This document shows, one piece after another, positions 1-8,631 of a DNA stretch of 64,000 bases. A program made the position numbers and the translations under genes. Origin of the DNA: Chromohalobacter moromii (lineage in GTDB: Bacteria > Pseudomonadota > Gammaproteobacteria > Pseudomonadales > Halomonadaceae). The stretch covers positions 620,001 through 684,000 of the forward strand of contig NZ_JAHXDI010000001.1 in assembly GCF_023091865.1 (NCBI RefSeq), read 5' to 3'. The notes beneath the pieces were generated by a model. That model saw only the letters and a program-made list of their open reading frames with translations, had not been told where the DNA came from and made no database searches. How positions within the stretch are numbered: the first letter of the stretch is position 1; every line of letters begins with the position of its first letter.

Positions 1-72
1 GGAGACAGCACCAGCGGTTTTGGCCAAGCGGTCGCAAGAGACTCTAGCCTCGCCATCTCTCAATTGAGTTAA
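1..72 (+). CDS. possible 3' end of an upstream gene (partial)
   Basis: Frame 1 is open from the window edge to a TAA at 70-72 and would encode 23 C-terminal residues ending in SLAISQLS. A second frame is also open until about base 67, so the assignment is weak. No family can be recognised. The next gene begins 60 bases downstream on the same strand. Confidence 0.2.
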   Translation, partial: GDSTSGFGQAVARDSSLAISQLS

Positions 73-131
73 AAGCCGAGTGTCGAAAAATAAAATTTAT
101 AAATGCACGCCGATAAAATACAAGGATAATA

Positions 132-1586
132 ATGAATCATTCAATCAGTTCACGCCGAAATGTCGAAAGGCAAGATGGCCTTTCTAGTAAGAAAACTCCT
201 GAGTGCAACATGTTGAAGGTTGCCAAGATGAGCTTATTGGCAGCAGTCATCATGGCAGTCTCGTCCAACGCCTGGGCAAGGAACTCGGAAATATCGGAGC
301 GACTCGATGATAATCGAAACGCTTCACGCCTAACCCAAGGAGAGCCCCTTTTCAGCGAGCTGGGAAGAGAGCTAGAGGCTTCCGGAATCACCCCTCATTT
401 ATCGCTCTGGTCGCTGTGGGTCGGCAACCCTTCGACGGGGCCGAGGGAGGGGAGCCATGCTGTCACCAACAATATATTTGCCGGTTCTGACTTTGACTTG
501 GAAAATATTCTAAGCATTCCCGATGCCACCTTTCATCTAGAGTATACGTTCTTTCCTGGTAACCAGAATGTAGGGCAGCCTACGGGCCCTGCGTATGCCG
601 GTGCGGCGGGAAGTTATTTTGGGGGATCGCCGGCACGCAACGATATTTCCGGCGGTTACTTGTCGCAATTTTCTTATGAGCAAGACTATTTCGATGGCCG
701 ACTGCAGGCCGTGGTGGGGCGTACCAACGCCAGGCGCTATTTCTTCGAGAATAATTGCTCAAGTGTCGTGGCCTGCAATGATCCCATTTGGGATAACGCA
801 ACGGGATCGCTCCCGCCACCGTACGCGTCGTGGGGGGCATTTGGGCAGCTTCAGATAGGCAACCATAAGAGTCTGAAGCTGGGTGTCTTTGAATCCGACC
901 CTGGGCAGTATCTGGATGAGGGGCATGGCTTCGACTGGAATCCATCGGATTCCGCCGGGGAAAGTATCCTGGCCGCGATCGGGCACGAGACGACGTTCTC
1001 GGAAGAAGCCTACCCGGGCCGATACGAGCTCATCGGGTTCTACAACACCAGCGACCAGTACGATCCACGTACCGGCGAACGTGACGAGAGTGGCACCGCC
1101 GGCGTCATGTTCAAGTTTCGTCAGGCGTTATGGCGCCCGGATGGAGGGACACGAGGCATCAAGGATCCAGAATCTCTTCTTGTGTTTGGATCGATCGAAG
1201 CGGCGCCTGGTGACAACCAACCCTACCAAGGCTTTGTCGAAACGGGGCTAACCTATTTGAATCCCTTTGATAGGCCTACCGACATGGCCAATATCAAGGT
1301 GAGCTATGCCCGCCTGGGGAGTCGTCAGCTCAAGGCGCAGCGCGACGCACGCATGGCAAATGGAGGGTCGGCCGATACCGGATCCAGAAACGTGTATCGT
1401 ATCGAGACGAATTACCACCTTGGTTTGCCCGGTTATATATTCCTTGAGCCTTCGGTGCAGTATGTCATCAATCCCAGTAACTTCTATAACCCGACAGCGC
1501 GCCACCTCAATAATGACGGGCTCGTGGTCGCTTTGCAGTTTGGCATCAATCTCGGCAAGGCCATGGGCTTGACTCCGTCGGATTGA
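132..1586 (+). CDS. OprB-family carbohydrate-selective outer-membrane porin
   Basis: Encodes 484 residues. A hydrophobic signal segment at about residues 27-49 ends in AWA, a good signal peptidase I site. The mature part has the alternating aromatic/polar strands of OprB porins, including an early segment ITPHLSLWSLWVGNP, a two-cysteine loop (NNCSSVVACND), and a C-terminal LVVALQFGINLG strand. Members form outer-membrane channels for sugars and related small solutes. The start at 132 has a good AAGGA ribosome site 5 bases upstream. The internal ATG at 210 would give a conventional signal peptide without the 26-residue extension and cannot be excluded. A cupin gene follows on the same strand after about 90 bases. 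The true substrate cannot be told from the sequence. Confidence 0.8.
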   Translation: MNHSISSRRNVERQDGLSSKKTPECNMLKVAKMSLLAAVIMAVSSNAWARNSEISERLDDNRNASRLTQGEPLFSELGRELEASGITPHLSLWSLWVGNPSTGPREGSHAVTNNIFAGSDFDLENILSIPDATFHLEYTFFPGNQNVGQPTGPAYAGAAGSYFGGSPARNDISGGYLSQFSYEQDYFDGRLQAVVGRTNARRYFFENNCSSVVACNDPIWDNATGSLPPPYASWGAFGQLQIGNHKSLKLGVFESDPGQYLDEGHGFDWNPSDSAGESILAAIGHETTFSEEAYPGRYELIGFYNTSDQYDPRTGERDESGTAGVMFKFRQALWRPDGGTRGIKDPESLLVFGSIEAAPGDNQPYQGFVETGLTYLNPFDRPTDMANIKVSYARLGSRQLKAQRDARMANGGSADTGSRNVYRIETNYHLGLPGYIFLEPSVQYVINPSNFYNPTARHLNNDGLVVALQFGINLGKAMGLTPSD

Positions 1587-1677
1587 GAACGGGGGCATTG
1601 CAATTTCCAGTTATCCATTGCCTAAGGTCTCGCTGTCAGCGGTTCTTGAAAAAGAAGCTAACCATGAGGAGGTAATC

Positions 1678-2220
1678 ATGAAAAACAAAGAAATTATGGA
1701 CGTTCCACCATCGACAGCATTCAAGGTTGTCGATGTTCCGGACCCGTTTCGAGAGGTTTTTGAGCGTCGTGGTGGTCAAGGAACCTTCATTGGTCCGTCT
1801 GAAAAAGATAGCCCGTGGGTCCCGTTTGGGGAAAACGCAGCGATACGTCATCTGGCTTTTGATGTGAGCAATAATGTTTTCAGCAATGTCCTCTGGATAA
1901 AGAAACCCGGGGTGATAGGCACTCATTACCATCGAGGACGTATCGTGATGATATGTCTCGAGGGGAGTGCACGCTATCTTGAGTACGACTGGGTCGCCTA
2001 TCCAGGCGGTTTTATTCAGGAGGTTCCTGGTGAGGCTCACACACTAGTCACTGAGCATCCACAGGGAACGAAGCTCTTTGGCTGGATGCAGGGAGCGATT
2101 GATTTTTATGATGAAAATGCACAATTCGTGCAGACTGCGGATGTATGGTGGTTCATCAACCACTATGAAACTTATTGCCGTGAAAACGATATTCCTATTA
2201 ACCCACAACTCTATATTTGA
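1678..2220 (+). CDS. cupin protein related to 2,4'-dihydroxyacetophenone dioxygenase
   Basis: Encodes 180 residues. The start at 1678 is chosen over an upstream ATG at 1618 because a strong GAGGAGGT site sits just before it and the length then fits the family. A cupin barrel carries the metal-binding pattern GTHYHRG (H83 and H85) and a later histidine (H121, in GEAHTL), with an acidic residue near 102. This is the ligand set expected of DAD-type iron dioxygenases, which cleave the C-C bond of hydroxyacetophenones to a benzoate and formate. ChrR-like cupins of unknown function share the fold, so the substrate is inference. The gene lies directly downstream of a porin gene and upstream of an alcohol dehydrogenase, which could suggest a small catabolic group. 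Confidence 0.7.
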   Translation: MKNKEIMDVPPSTAFKVVDVPDPFREVFERRGGQGTFIGPSEKDSPWVPFGENAAIRHLAFDVSNNVFSNVLWIKKPGVIGTHYHRGRIVMICLEGSARYLEYDWVAYPGGFIQEVPGEAHTLVTEHPQGTKLFGWMQGAIDFYDENAQFVQTADVWWFINHYETYCRENDIPINPQLYI

Positions 2221-2326
2221 CTGACTTCCAAAGACTTGACCCTGATCAATCCCCATTCCCCAGCCCTTCCTATACTCAGTCGGAGTGCCTGCCGAGTCGC
2301 GGTGGGCGTTACCCGGGGAGGGTGAC

Positions 2327-3355
2327 ATGAAAGCGCTTGTCTATGAGGGAGTGGGGCAGCGGGCCTGGAAGGAGAAGGAGCGGCCCGCAATCGAGCAACC
2401 CACGGATGCCATCGTGCGGGTGACGCATACCACCATTTGCGGCACCGACCTGCACATCCTCAAGGGCGATGTGCCGGCGGTGACGCCGGGGCGCACCCTG
2501 GGCCATGAAGGCATCGGGGTGATCGAGGAAGTTGGCGGGGCCGTCAGCGGCCTCGCGGTCGGCGATCAGGTACTGATCTCGTGCATCACGTCGTGCGGGC
2601 ACTGCGATTACTGCAAGCCGGGCATGTATGCGCATTGCCGCGATGGCGGGTGGATTCTCGGTCACAAGATCGATGGCACCCAGGCCGAGGTCGTGCGCAT
2701 TCCGCATGCCGCCAACAGCCTGTACCGGTTGCCGCCGGGGTTGGAGCCCGCCGCGGCGCTGATGCTGAGCGACATCCTGCCCACCGGCCACGAGATCGGT
2801 GCGTTGAACGGCGAGGTCTCGCTGGGGGATACCGTGGCCATCGTCGGTGCTGGGCCCATCGGGCTGGCCGCCTTGTTGACCTCGCGCTTCTATTCGCCAG
2901 GGCGCATCATTATGGTCGACCCGGACGAGAACCGCCTGGCCGTGGCGCGGCAACTGGGCGCGACCGATACCGTCAGTGCCGATCCGGTGGAGACGGTCAT
3001 GTCGCTCACCGACGGCGAGGGCGTCGACGTGGCCATGGAGGCCGTGGGCATCCCCGAGACGTTCGATACCTGCCAGCGCATCCTGCGTCCGGGCGGACGG
3101 CTCGCCAACATCGGCGTGCATGGCCGCAGCGTCGAATTGCGCCTCGAGGAGCTGTGGATCAAGAACGTCACGGTCCGCACCGGGTTGGTGAACACCAACA
3201 CCATTCCCGTGCTCATGCGGTTTCTCGAGACCGGCGGCATCGATGCCGAAAGCCTGATCACCCACCGTTTCGCGCTGGACGAGATCGAAAAGGCGTACGA
3301 GGTGTTCTCGCGTGCCGCGTCGGAAAAGGCCATCAAGATGCTGCTGACCGCCTGA
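2327..3355 (+). CDS. zinc-dependent medium-chain alcohol dehydrogenase
   Basis: Encodes 342 residues. The start at 2327 is preceded by GGGAGGG; an upstream in-frame ATG at 2285 lacks a good site. Catalytic zinc ligands are visible as C38 (TTICGTD) and H60-E61 (GHEG), plus an aspartate in MLSDILPTG near 150, the ligand pattern of secondary-alcohol (isopropanol-type) dehydrogenases. A cysteine cluster CITSCGHCDYC binds structural zinc, and GAGPIGLA begins the dinucleotide fold. It oxidises alcohols or reduces carbonyls with NAD(P). The Pat-like acetyltransferase gene follows after 35 bases on the same strand, so co-transcription is likely. Substrate is unknown. Confidence 0.85.
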   Translation: MKALVYEGVGQRAWKEKERPAIEQPTDAIVRVTHTTICGTDLHILKGDVPAVTPGRTLGHEGIGVIEEVGGAVSGLAVGDQVLISCITSCGHCDYCKPGMYAHCRDGGWILGHKIDGTQAEVVRIPHAANSLYRLPPGLEPAAALMLSDILPTGHEIGALNGEVSLGDTVAIVGAGPIGLAALLTSRFYSPGRIIMVDPDENRLAVARQLGATDTVSADPVETVMSLTDGEGVDVAMEAVGIPETFDTCQRILRPGGRLANIGVHGRSVELRLEELWIKNVTVRTGLVNTNTIPVLMRFLETGGIDAESLITHRFALDEIEKAYEVFSRAASEKAIKMLLTA

Positions 3356-3390
3356 TGGCTGCCGCTCGCTGAACGGACCGGAGAGGCTCG

Positions 3391-6072
3391 ATGTCGATTC
3401 GCAATCTGGATGCGTTGTTCGCCCCGGCCACGATCGCCCTGATCGGGGCGAGCAACCGGCCGGGCTCGGTGGGGGCGGTGCTGGCACGCAATCTGCTGGA
3501 GGCCGGTTTCGCGGGGCCCATTCTGACCGTGAACCCGCACGAGCGGGCCATCCGCTCGACCCTCAACTACCACAGTATCGCCGAGCTGCCGCTGGCGCCG
3601 GACCTGGCCATCATCGCCACGCCGGCGGAGAGCGTGCCGGGGCTGATCCGCGAGCTTGGCGAGCGTGGCTGTCGCGCGGCGGTGGTGATCTCGGCGGGCT
3701 TCGGCGAGGGCGCGCGCCCTGAGGGCATGGCGCTCAAGCAGGCGATGCTCGATGCCGCCAAGCCTTATTTGATGCGCATCGTCGGGCCCAATTGCCTGGG
3801 AATTCTGGCGCCGCACGTGGGCATCAACGCCAGTTTCGCGCATCTCACGCCTGCCAAGGGCGACGTCGCCTTCGTGACCCAGTCCGGCGCGGTGGCGACG
3901 TCCATTCTCGACTGGGCCTCGGCGCGCGGCATCGGCTTTTCGCACGTCGTCTCGCTGGGGGCGATGAGCGATGTCGATTTCGGCGACATGCTCGACTACC
4001 TGGCCCTGGCCCCCAAGACCCGCTCGATCCTGCTCTACGTCGAGGCGGTGACCGAGGTGCGCAAGTTTCTCTCGGCAGCGCGCATGGCCTCGCGCAACAA
4101 GCCCGTGGTGGTGGTCAAGACTGGGCGCAGTACGGCGGGAGCCAAGGCGGCGCTGTCGCACACGGGGGCGCTGGCCGGGGCGGATGCCGTCTACGATGCG
4201 GCGTTCCGGCGCGCGGGGATGCTTCGGGTGTCAACGCTGGACGAGCTTTTCCAGGCCGCTGGCACCCTGGCGACCGGTATCCGCGTGAAGGGCGACCGGC
4301 TGGCGATTCTTACCAATGGCGGCGGCATCGGCGTGCTGGCGGTGGACGCGCTGGCCGCCGCGAACGGTCACCTGGCCGAACTCTCCGAGACGACGCTGGC
4401 ACGCCTGAACGAGGCGCTGCCCGAGGCGTGGTCGCATGCCAATCCCGTGGACATTCTGGGCGATGCGCCGGGGAGGCGCTACGCGCTCGCCCTCGAGGCG
4501 TTGCTCGACGAACGCGGCGCGGATGCGATTCTGGTCATGAACTGTCCGGCGGCGGTCGTCGATAGCCTGGATGCGGCCCGGGCGGTGGTCGAGACGCTCG
4601 GCACGCGGCAGGCGGCGGTGCTGACCTGCTGGCTGGGCGAGGGCGCGCCCGACCAGGCACGGCATCTGTTCGCCGCGCAGCGCCTGCCCACCTACGAGAC
4701 GCCGGAGCAGGCCATCCGAGCCTTCTCGCACCTGTTCAGCTACCGGCGCAACCAGCAGGCGCTGATGGAAACGCCCCCGGCGCTGGCCGAGGCCGTTACC
4801 CTCGAGCCGGCCAAGGCGGAGGCGGTCATCGACGGCGTGATCGCGGCGGGGCGCAGCGTGCTGACCGAGCCGGAGGCGGTGGCGGTGCTCGCGGCCTATG
4901 ACATCCCCACGGTACCCGCCATCGTGGCGCGGACCCTGGAAGAGGCCAGTCAGGCGGCGCAGCGGCTGGGCTTTCCGGTGGTGTTGAAGATCCTTTCGCC
5001 GGATATCTCGCATAAATCGGATGTCGGTGGGGTGCAGTTGAATCTGGCCTCGTCCGGCGCCGTGACGCAGGCCGCCGAGGACATGCTCGCGGCGGTGCGG
5101 CGTGCCCAGCCCGAGGCCCGTGTGGAGGGCTTCAACGTGCAACCGATGATCCGCCGGCCGGGCGCGCATGAGTTGATCGTGGGCGTCGCCGAAGACAGCC
5201 TCTTCGGGCCGGTGATCGTGTTCGGCCAGGGCGGCACGGCGGTCGAGGTCATCGGCGACCGGGTGGTGGGGCTGCCGCCGCTCAATCCACTGCTGGCGCG
5301 GGACATGATCGCCTCGACGCGCGTGGCGCGATTGTTGCGTGGCTATCGAGATCGCCCGGCGGCCGACCTCGAGGCCGTGACCGCGACGCTCATCAAGGTC
5401 TCGCAACTGGTCAGCGACCTGGCGCGCGTGGTCGAGCTCGACATCAATCCGCTGCTGACGGATGCCAGCGGGGTGATCGCCCTGGATGCGCGCATCGTGG
5501 TCCGCGCTGAGGGCGACCAGCGCAAACCCCTGGCGATTCGGCCGTACCCGCAGCAGCTGGAGGAAGAAATCGAGACGCGGGCCGGGCAGCGTTACTGCCT
5601 GCGCCCCATTCGCCCCGAGGACGAGGGCGCGCTGGTCGAGATGCTGCGCAATTCCACGCCGGAGGATGTGCGGCTGCGTTTCTTCGCGGCCATCAAGCTC
5701 TTCGATCATGCCTTCGCCGCGCGCCTGACGCAGATCGACTACGACCGCGAGATGGCCTTCGTGGCGACCTTGCCGGGGGATTCGGCCATCGTCGGCGTGG
5801 TGCGGCTCTCCGCCGACCCCGACAAGGAAAAGGCCGAGTTCGCGATCATGGTGCGGAGTGACATGAAAGGCACCGGCCTCGGTTATCGGCTGATGGAGCA
5901 GATTATCGGCTACGCCCGCGAGACCGGCATTCGCCAGATCTTCGCCGATGTCCTGCGCGACAACCACCCCATGCGGCAGATGGCGGCGGAGCTGGGGTTC
6001 GTGACGCAGCCCACCGGCGACACCGCGGACACCGTGACACTGAGTCTCGATCTGACACGATCCGGGCCGTAA
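3391..6072 (+). CDS. pat: Pat-type bifunctional acyl-CoA synthetase-like / GNAT protein acetyltransferase
   Basis: Encodes 893 residues, the length of enterobacterial PatZ/YfiQ proteins. In order it shows an N-terminal CoA-binding Rossmann domain (IALIGASNRPGSVG), a succinyl-CoA-ligase-like domain with SHTGALAGAD, an ATP-grasp domain (about 480-690, VVLKILSPDISHKSDVGGV), and a C-terminal GNAT domain (about 730-890; RVRSDMKGTGLGYRLME-like acetyl-CoA loop, read here as MVRSDMKGTGLGYRLM). Such proteins acetylate lysines, classically the active-site lysine of acetyl-CoA synthetase, thereby tuning acetate metabolism. A GGAGAGG ribosome site precedes the start. It probably forms an operon with the preceding alcohol dehydrogenase. 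Confidence 0.88.
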   Translation: MSIRNLDALFAPATIALIGASNRPGSVGAVLARNLLEAGFAGPILTVNPHERAIRSTLNYHSIAELPLAPDLAIIATPAESVPGLIRELGERGCRAAVVISAGFGEGARPEGMALKQAMLDAAKPYLMRIVGPNCLGILAPHVGINASFAHLTPAKGDVAFVTQSGAVATSILDWASARGIGFSHVVSLGAMSDVDFGDMLDYLALAPKTRSILLYVEAVTEVRKFLSAARMASRNKPVVVVKTGRSTAGAKAALSHTGALAGADAVYDAAFRRAGMLRVSTLDELFQAAGTLATGIRVKGDRLAILTNGGGIGVLAVDALAAANGHLAELSETTLARLNEALPEAWSHANPVDILGDAPGRRYALALEALLDERGADAILVMNCPAAVVDSLDAARAVVETLGTRQAAVLTCWLGEGAPDQARHLFAAQRLPTYETPEQAIRAFSHLFSYRRNQQALMETPPALAEAVTLEPAKAEAVIDGVIAAGRSVLTEPEAVAVLAAYDIPTVPAIVARTLEEASQAAQRLGFPVVLKILSPDISHKSDVGGVQLNLASSGAVTQAAEDMLAAVRRAQPEARVEGFNVQPMIRRPGAHELIVGVAEDSLFGPVIVFGQGGTAVEVIGDRVVGLPPLNPLLARDMIASTRVARLLRGYRDRPAADLEAVTATLIKVSQLVSDLARVVELDINPLLTDASGVIALDARIVVRAEGDQRKPLAIRPYPQQLEEEIETRAGQRYCLRPIRPEDEGALVEMLRNSTPEDVRLRFFAAIKLFDHAFAARLTQIDYDREMAFVATLPGDSAIVGVVRLSADPDKEKAEFAIMVRSDMKGTGLGYRLMEQIIGYARETGIRQIFADVLRDNHPMRQMAAELGFVTQPTGDTADTVTLSLDLTRSGP

Positions 6073-6094
6073 CGACACGATCCATGGGGAAAAG

Positions 6095-6113
6095 CGGCCG
6101 GGCACCCCGGCCG
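6095..6113 (+). terminator. GC-rich hairpin after pat
   Basis: CGGCCGGG and CCCGGCCG are perfect 8-base arms around a CAC loop, 22 bases after the pat stop codon. No T-run follows, so it is only a candidate terminator or mRNA-stabilising hairpin. The pseudogene on the opposite strand ends at 6230. Confidence 0.35.
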
Positions 6114-6229
6114 ATCCTCGAGGAGACAAGATGTAGACGACGCCAATCGCGAGGTGTTCGCCGGCATGGTCCCGAGGAGGGAAATGTCGTCGGCATTGCC
6201 TGCGTCTATGTTGCTATGCAGGCATCCAA

Positions 6230-7113
6230 TCAATACCCGAGCATCTCGTCCACGTGCTTGCGGTTATCTTTGATCCAGGCGGCGGCGGAGTCCTCAAATG
6301 ACACATTGTCGTTTTCGTACGCAGCCATCATCGCTTCCAGATCGTCCACGTTGATGCTCCAGCGGGACATGATGTCGTAAGCGCGCGGGTATTTATCTTC
6401 GATACCCTGATAGGAGAGGACGTAGACGTTGTCATATTTGAAGTGTCCTTCCGTATCTTCCAGGAACTTCAAATCGTATTGCGAGAACATGGAGTGCGGA
6501 CGCCAGCCGGTAATGATGAACGGCTCTTCGTTGGGCATCTTGTCCCTGATTACGCCCATCATGGCGGCTTCGCTGGTATAGGCAAGTTGATACCCATCGA
6601 GGTCATAGTCTTCATCCGCCATTACCTGCTCGGAGAGGTCGACGATGCCCGCTCCGGCGCCGATGGTCACTATTTGGCCGTCGAATTTATCCGCTTTACC
6701 TTCCAGATCGCCGATGGTCTCTTCTTCGACATAGGCAGGGACCACCCCACCCAGCCTAGCGGCACGTTTTCATAGCTGGTGGCAACTTTCTGCAGATCAT
6801 CCTGGTATTCACGCCACAGTGCCTGCTCGGTGTAGGGCAGCCAGGCGTCCATGAAAAAATCGATCTGTTTGGCCTGCATGCCCTGGAAGATGGCTGGTTG
6901 AGCAAGCAGTGTCTTTTCGACGTTGTAGCCTGCCTCTTCCAAAATCTGCTCGGCAATGGCCGTTGGTGCTTCGGTACTGGTCCAGGCCGGCATACCGAAG
7001 GTGATGGTGGCGTTTTCGACACCGTCAGCGGTCAGCGGAGGCTGGTCGGCGGCTTGGACGCCTGCCGTCATCAATGTGGCAGTCAGCAATGTCGATAATT
7101 GTGTGAACCTCAT
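6230..7113 (-). pseudogene. frameshifted glycine betaine/proline-type ABC substrate-binding protein
   Basis: Two minus-strand frames together make one ProX/OpuAC-type binding protein. The first part starts at 7113 (AGGAG upstream) with a signal peptide (MRFTQLSTLLTA...VQAA) and runs to ...ENVPLGWVG. The second part continues VVPAYVEEETIGDLEGK... to the stop at 6230. The break lies at about 6745-6765. Removing one GGGTG unit of a tandem pair there restores LGWVVPAYV in a single frame, so a 5-base tandem duplication is the simplest cause. The protein would bind quaternary ammonium compounds in the periplasm. No permease or ATPase gene is adjacent, so it is also an orphan. A sequencing error or phase variation are alternatives to decay. 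Confidence 0.75.
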
Positions 7114-7141
7114 GTTGTTCTCCTGTGTTCGAGTGTTTCGA

Positions 7142-7816
7142 TCACTGCTTGTTGGCAGCAGCGGTAAGCGTGGCGAAGGTCTCGCGCAGGGTTTCCGGCG
7201 TGAACTGCAGGGCATCGGCGTCATCCGCTTGCCAGGCGGCATACGCGTGCCCTTCCACGCAGTTGATCATGTTGTCGGTATTCAGCACTTCCAGGGAGTA
7301 GACCCAGTTGGCCATGTGGAGCATCGCGGCCATGTGGGCGCCTTCGTTGGAGGCGGTGCACATGTCGTGAACCAGTTGGATGCGGTAGTCGCGGAAGTAG
7401 GCGTCGAAGACCGAGGTCATCAGGCAACCGTCCGTCACCACGCCGCCGATGATCAGGTTCTTCACGCCGAGGCTTTTCAGCATCAGGTCCAGGCTGGTTT
7501 CGAAGAAGGCGCTCCAGCGGTATTTGTCGATCACGATGTCGGTTTTCTGTGGCCGGATCTCGTCGACAATCTCGATGCTGTCACGGTTGTCGGCGTAGAA
7601 ATGCGGTTCGCCGCTGGCCTGGCGGGGCTCGTCGAGCGAGAGGCCGATACCGTCACGGCGATTGATTTGGCGCGTGTAGATGACCGGGATGCCGGCCGCT
7701 CGGCAGGCTTCGATCATGCGCTGGGTGTTGCGCACCACGCCGTCCATCCCGCGCAGGCTGAAGCCGCTTTCCTTCTGCACATCGATCACGACCAGGGCGG
7801 TTTCACTTGTCTTCAT
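7142..7816 (-). CDS. isochorismatase-family cysteine hydrolase
   Basis: Encodes 224 residues. The catalytic triad of the family is visible: D12 (VVIDVQ), K98 (VIDKYRW) and C131 (VVTDGCLMTS). The family hydrolyses amides or ethers such as nicotinamide, N-carbamoylsarcosine or isochorismate; which applies here cannot be told. The start at 7816 lies inside the 3' end of the regulator gene (14-base overlap), indicating translational coupling. The betaine-binding pseudogene follows after 28 bases. The regulator-hydrolase-binding protein order suggests uptake and hydrolysis of a quaternary amine derivative, but this is inference. Confidence 0.82.
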   Translation of the reverse strand: MKTSETALVVIDVQKESGFSLRGMDGVVRNTQRMIEACRAAGIPVIYTRQINRRDGIGLSLDEPRQASGEPHFYADNRDSIEIVDEIRPQKTDIVIDKYRWSAFFETSLDLMLKSLGVKNLIIGGVVTDGCLMTSVFDAYFRDYRIQLVHDMCTASNEGAHMAAMLHMANWVYSLEVLNTDNMINCVEGHAYAAWQADDADALQFTPETLRETFATLTAAANKQ

Positions 7817-8399
7817 GCTTGATGTTCTCTTGGGGGGAATGGCGGTCCGACAGCGGCGTATCGCGCTCGGGCCGGGGGAAATGCTCGAAGATGTCTCCCG
7901 ACTCCATGGCATTGGCCAGCTGTGTGATCCAGGTCAGGTACGTTTTCGAACCGCTGATCAAGGCCTGGTCTTTTGCAGCCATCTCCCTGGTCTCGCTGTC
8001 CGCCCCGTGATCCGCGATCTCACGCATCACCGGCTCGGTCTGTTCGACCGCCTTATGAATGATGCCGCGTTCCAGGCGCAGCATCCTGACCATGAAGTTC
8101 AGGAAATTCTTGAAGAAGTCCTTCTCGGCGATGTAGTGGTCCTTGCGGTCGCCCTTCTTCCACACCTTCGACACCATGCCGGTGTCGATCAACTCGCGGA
8201 CACCGGTACTGACGCTCGCCTTACTCATGGCGACCTCGTCCTTGATGTCGTCCAGTGTCAGCGGTGAGGCGGAGAAATAGAGCACGGCGTAGATTCGTCC
8301 CACCGAGGGCGTAACGCCGTAGGCCACCATGCTTTGGGCAAGGGCGCTGATCATGACATCGCGCGCTTCTTCCAGGCGCTGTGTGTCGGTTTTCTGCAT
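7803..8399 (-). CDS. GbsR/MarR-family transcriptional regulator
   Basis: Encodes 198 residues with a winged helix at about 40-85 (LTLDDIKDEVAMSKASVSTGVRELIDTGMVSKV) and a C-terminal helical part, matching the GbsR branch of MarR-like regulators that repress choline and glycine betaine genes in Bacillus. It heads a minus-strand operon with the isochorismatase-like hydrolase and the broken betaine-binding protein. A perfect 22-base palindrome lies 21 bases upstream of the start, a likely autoregulatory operator. The ribosome site is weak. Confidence 0.82.
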   Translation of the reverse strand: MQKTDTQRLEEARDVMISALAQSMVAYGVTPSVGRIYAVLYFSASPLTLDDIKDEVAMSKASVSTGVRELIDTGMVSKVWKKGDRKDHYIAEKDFFKNFLNFMVRMLRLERGIIHKAVEQTEPVMREIADHGADSETREMAAKDQALISGSKTYLTWITQLANAMESGDIFEHFPRPERDTPLSDRHSPQENIKHEDK

Positions 8400-8419
8400 G
8401 GCACGCTCTTTTGTTCAGT

Positions 8420-8441
8420 TTGTTCAAAATGTTTTGAACAA
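8420..8441. promoter_or_regulatory. perfect 22-bp palindromic operator of the GbsR-like regulator
   Basis: TTGTTCAAAA and TTTTGAACAA are perfect 10-base arms around a central TG, positioned just upstream of the regulator start codon at 8399. A further TTGTTCA half-site lies at 8411-8417. Position and symmetry fit a dimeric winged-helix repressor site; binding by the adjacent regulator is inference. Confidence 0.6.
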
Positions 8442-8500
8442 TTTAGACAAATAGATGAGTGCCGTCAAATTGCCTATTTGGTTTGACCGCATCGACGATC

Positions 8501-8537
8501 ATGGCCAACTGGGTCTATTCCCTGGAAGTGCTGAAAT
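8501..8537 (+). pseudogene. relic fragment of a second isochorismatase-like gene
   Basis: Bases 8501-8535 match the reverse complement of 7281-7315, inside the isochorismatase gene, at 34 of 35 positions. Read on the plus strand they encode MANWVYSLEVLK then TAA; the intact gene encodes MANWVYSLEVLN. There is no ribosome site. It is best read as a leftover of a duplicated or inverted gene copy. Confidence 0.55.
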
Positions 8538-8581
8538 AAAAGCTTCCTGCGGAATGAACCAGCGAGCACGGCGCGAGGCAC

Positions 8582-8605
8582 AAAAAAGGGGCCCGCAGGC
8601 CCCTT
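8582..8605 (-). terminator. Rho-independent terminator of the DUF7282 gene
   Basis: AAGGGGCC and GGCCCCTT form an 8-base stem around a 4-base loop. On the minus strand the stem is followed by a T-run (AAAAAA at 8582-8587 on the plus strand). It lies 27 bases after the DUF7282 stop codon. Confidence 0.8.
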
Positions 8606-8631
8606 CCGTCTCTCGGCATGCCGGATGACGT

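Noticed and set aside
2309-6129. Long minus-strand open frames opposite the alcohol dehydrogenase and pat genes (up to 632 codons)
   Set aside because: They mirror the codon phase of high-GC genes, are arginine/histidine-rich, lack ribosome sites and resemble no family.
6230-6745. Independent 171-residue protein starting at a GTG
   Set aside because: It begins mid-domain and continues exactly where the upstream binding-protein frame breaks; there is no ribosome site.
8501-8537. A 12-codon small peptide gene
   Set aside because: No ribosome site, and near-identity to the interior of the hydrolase gene makes a relic the better reading.
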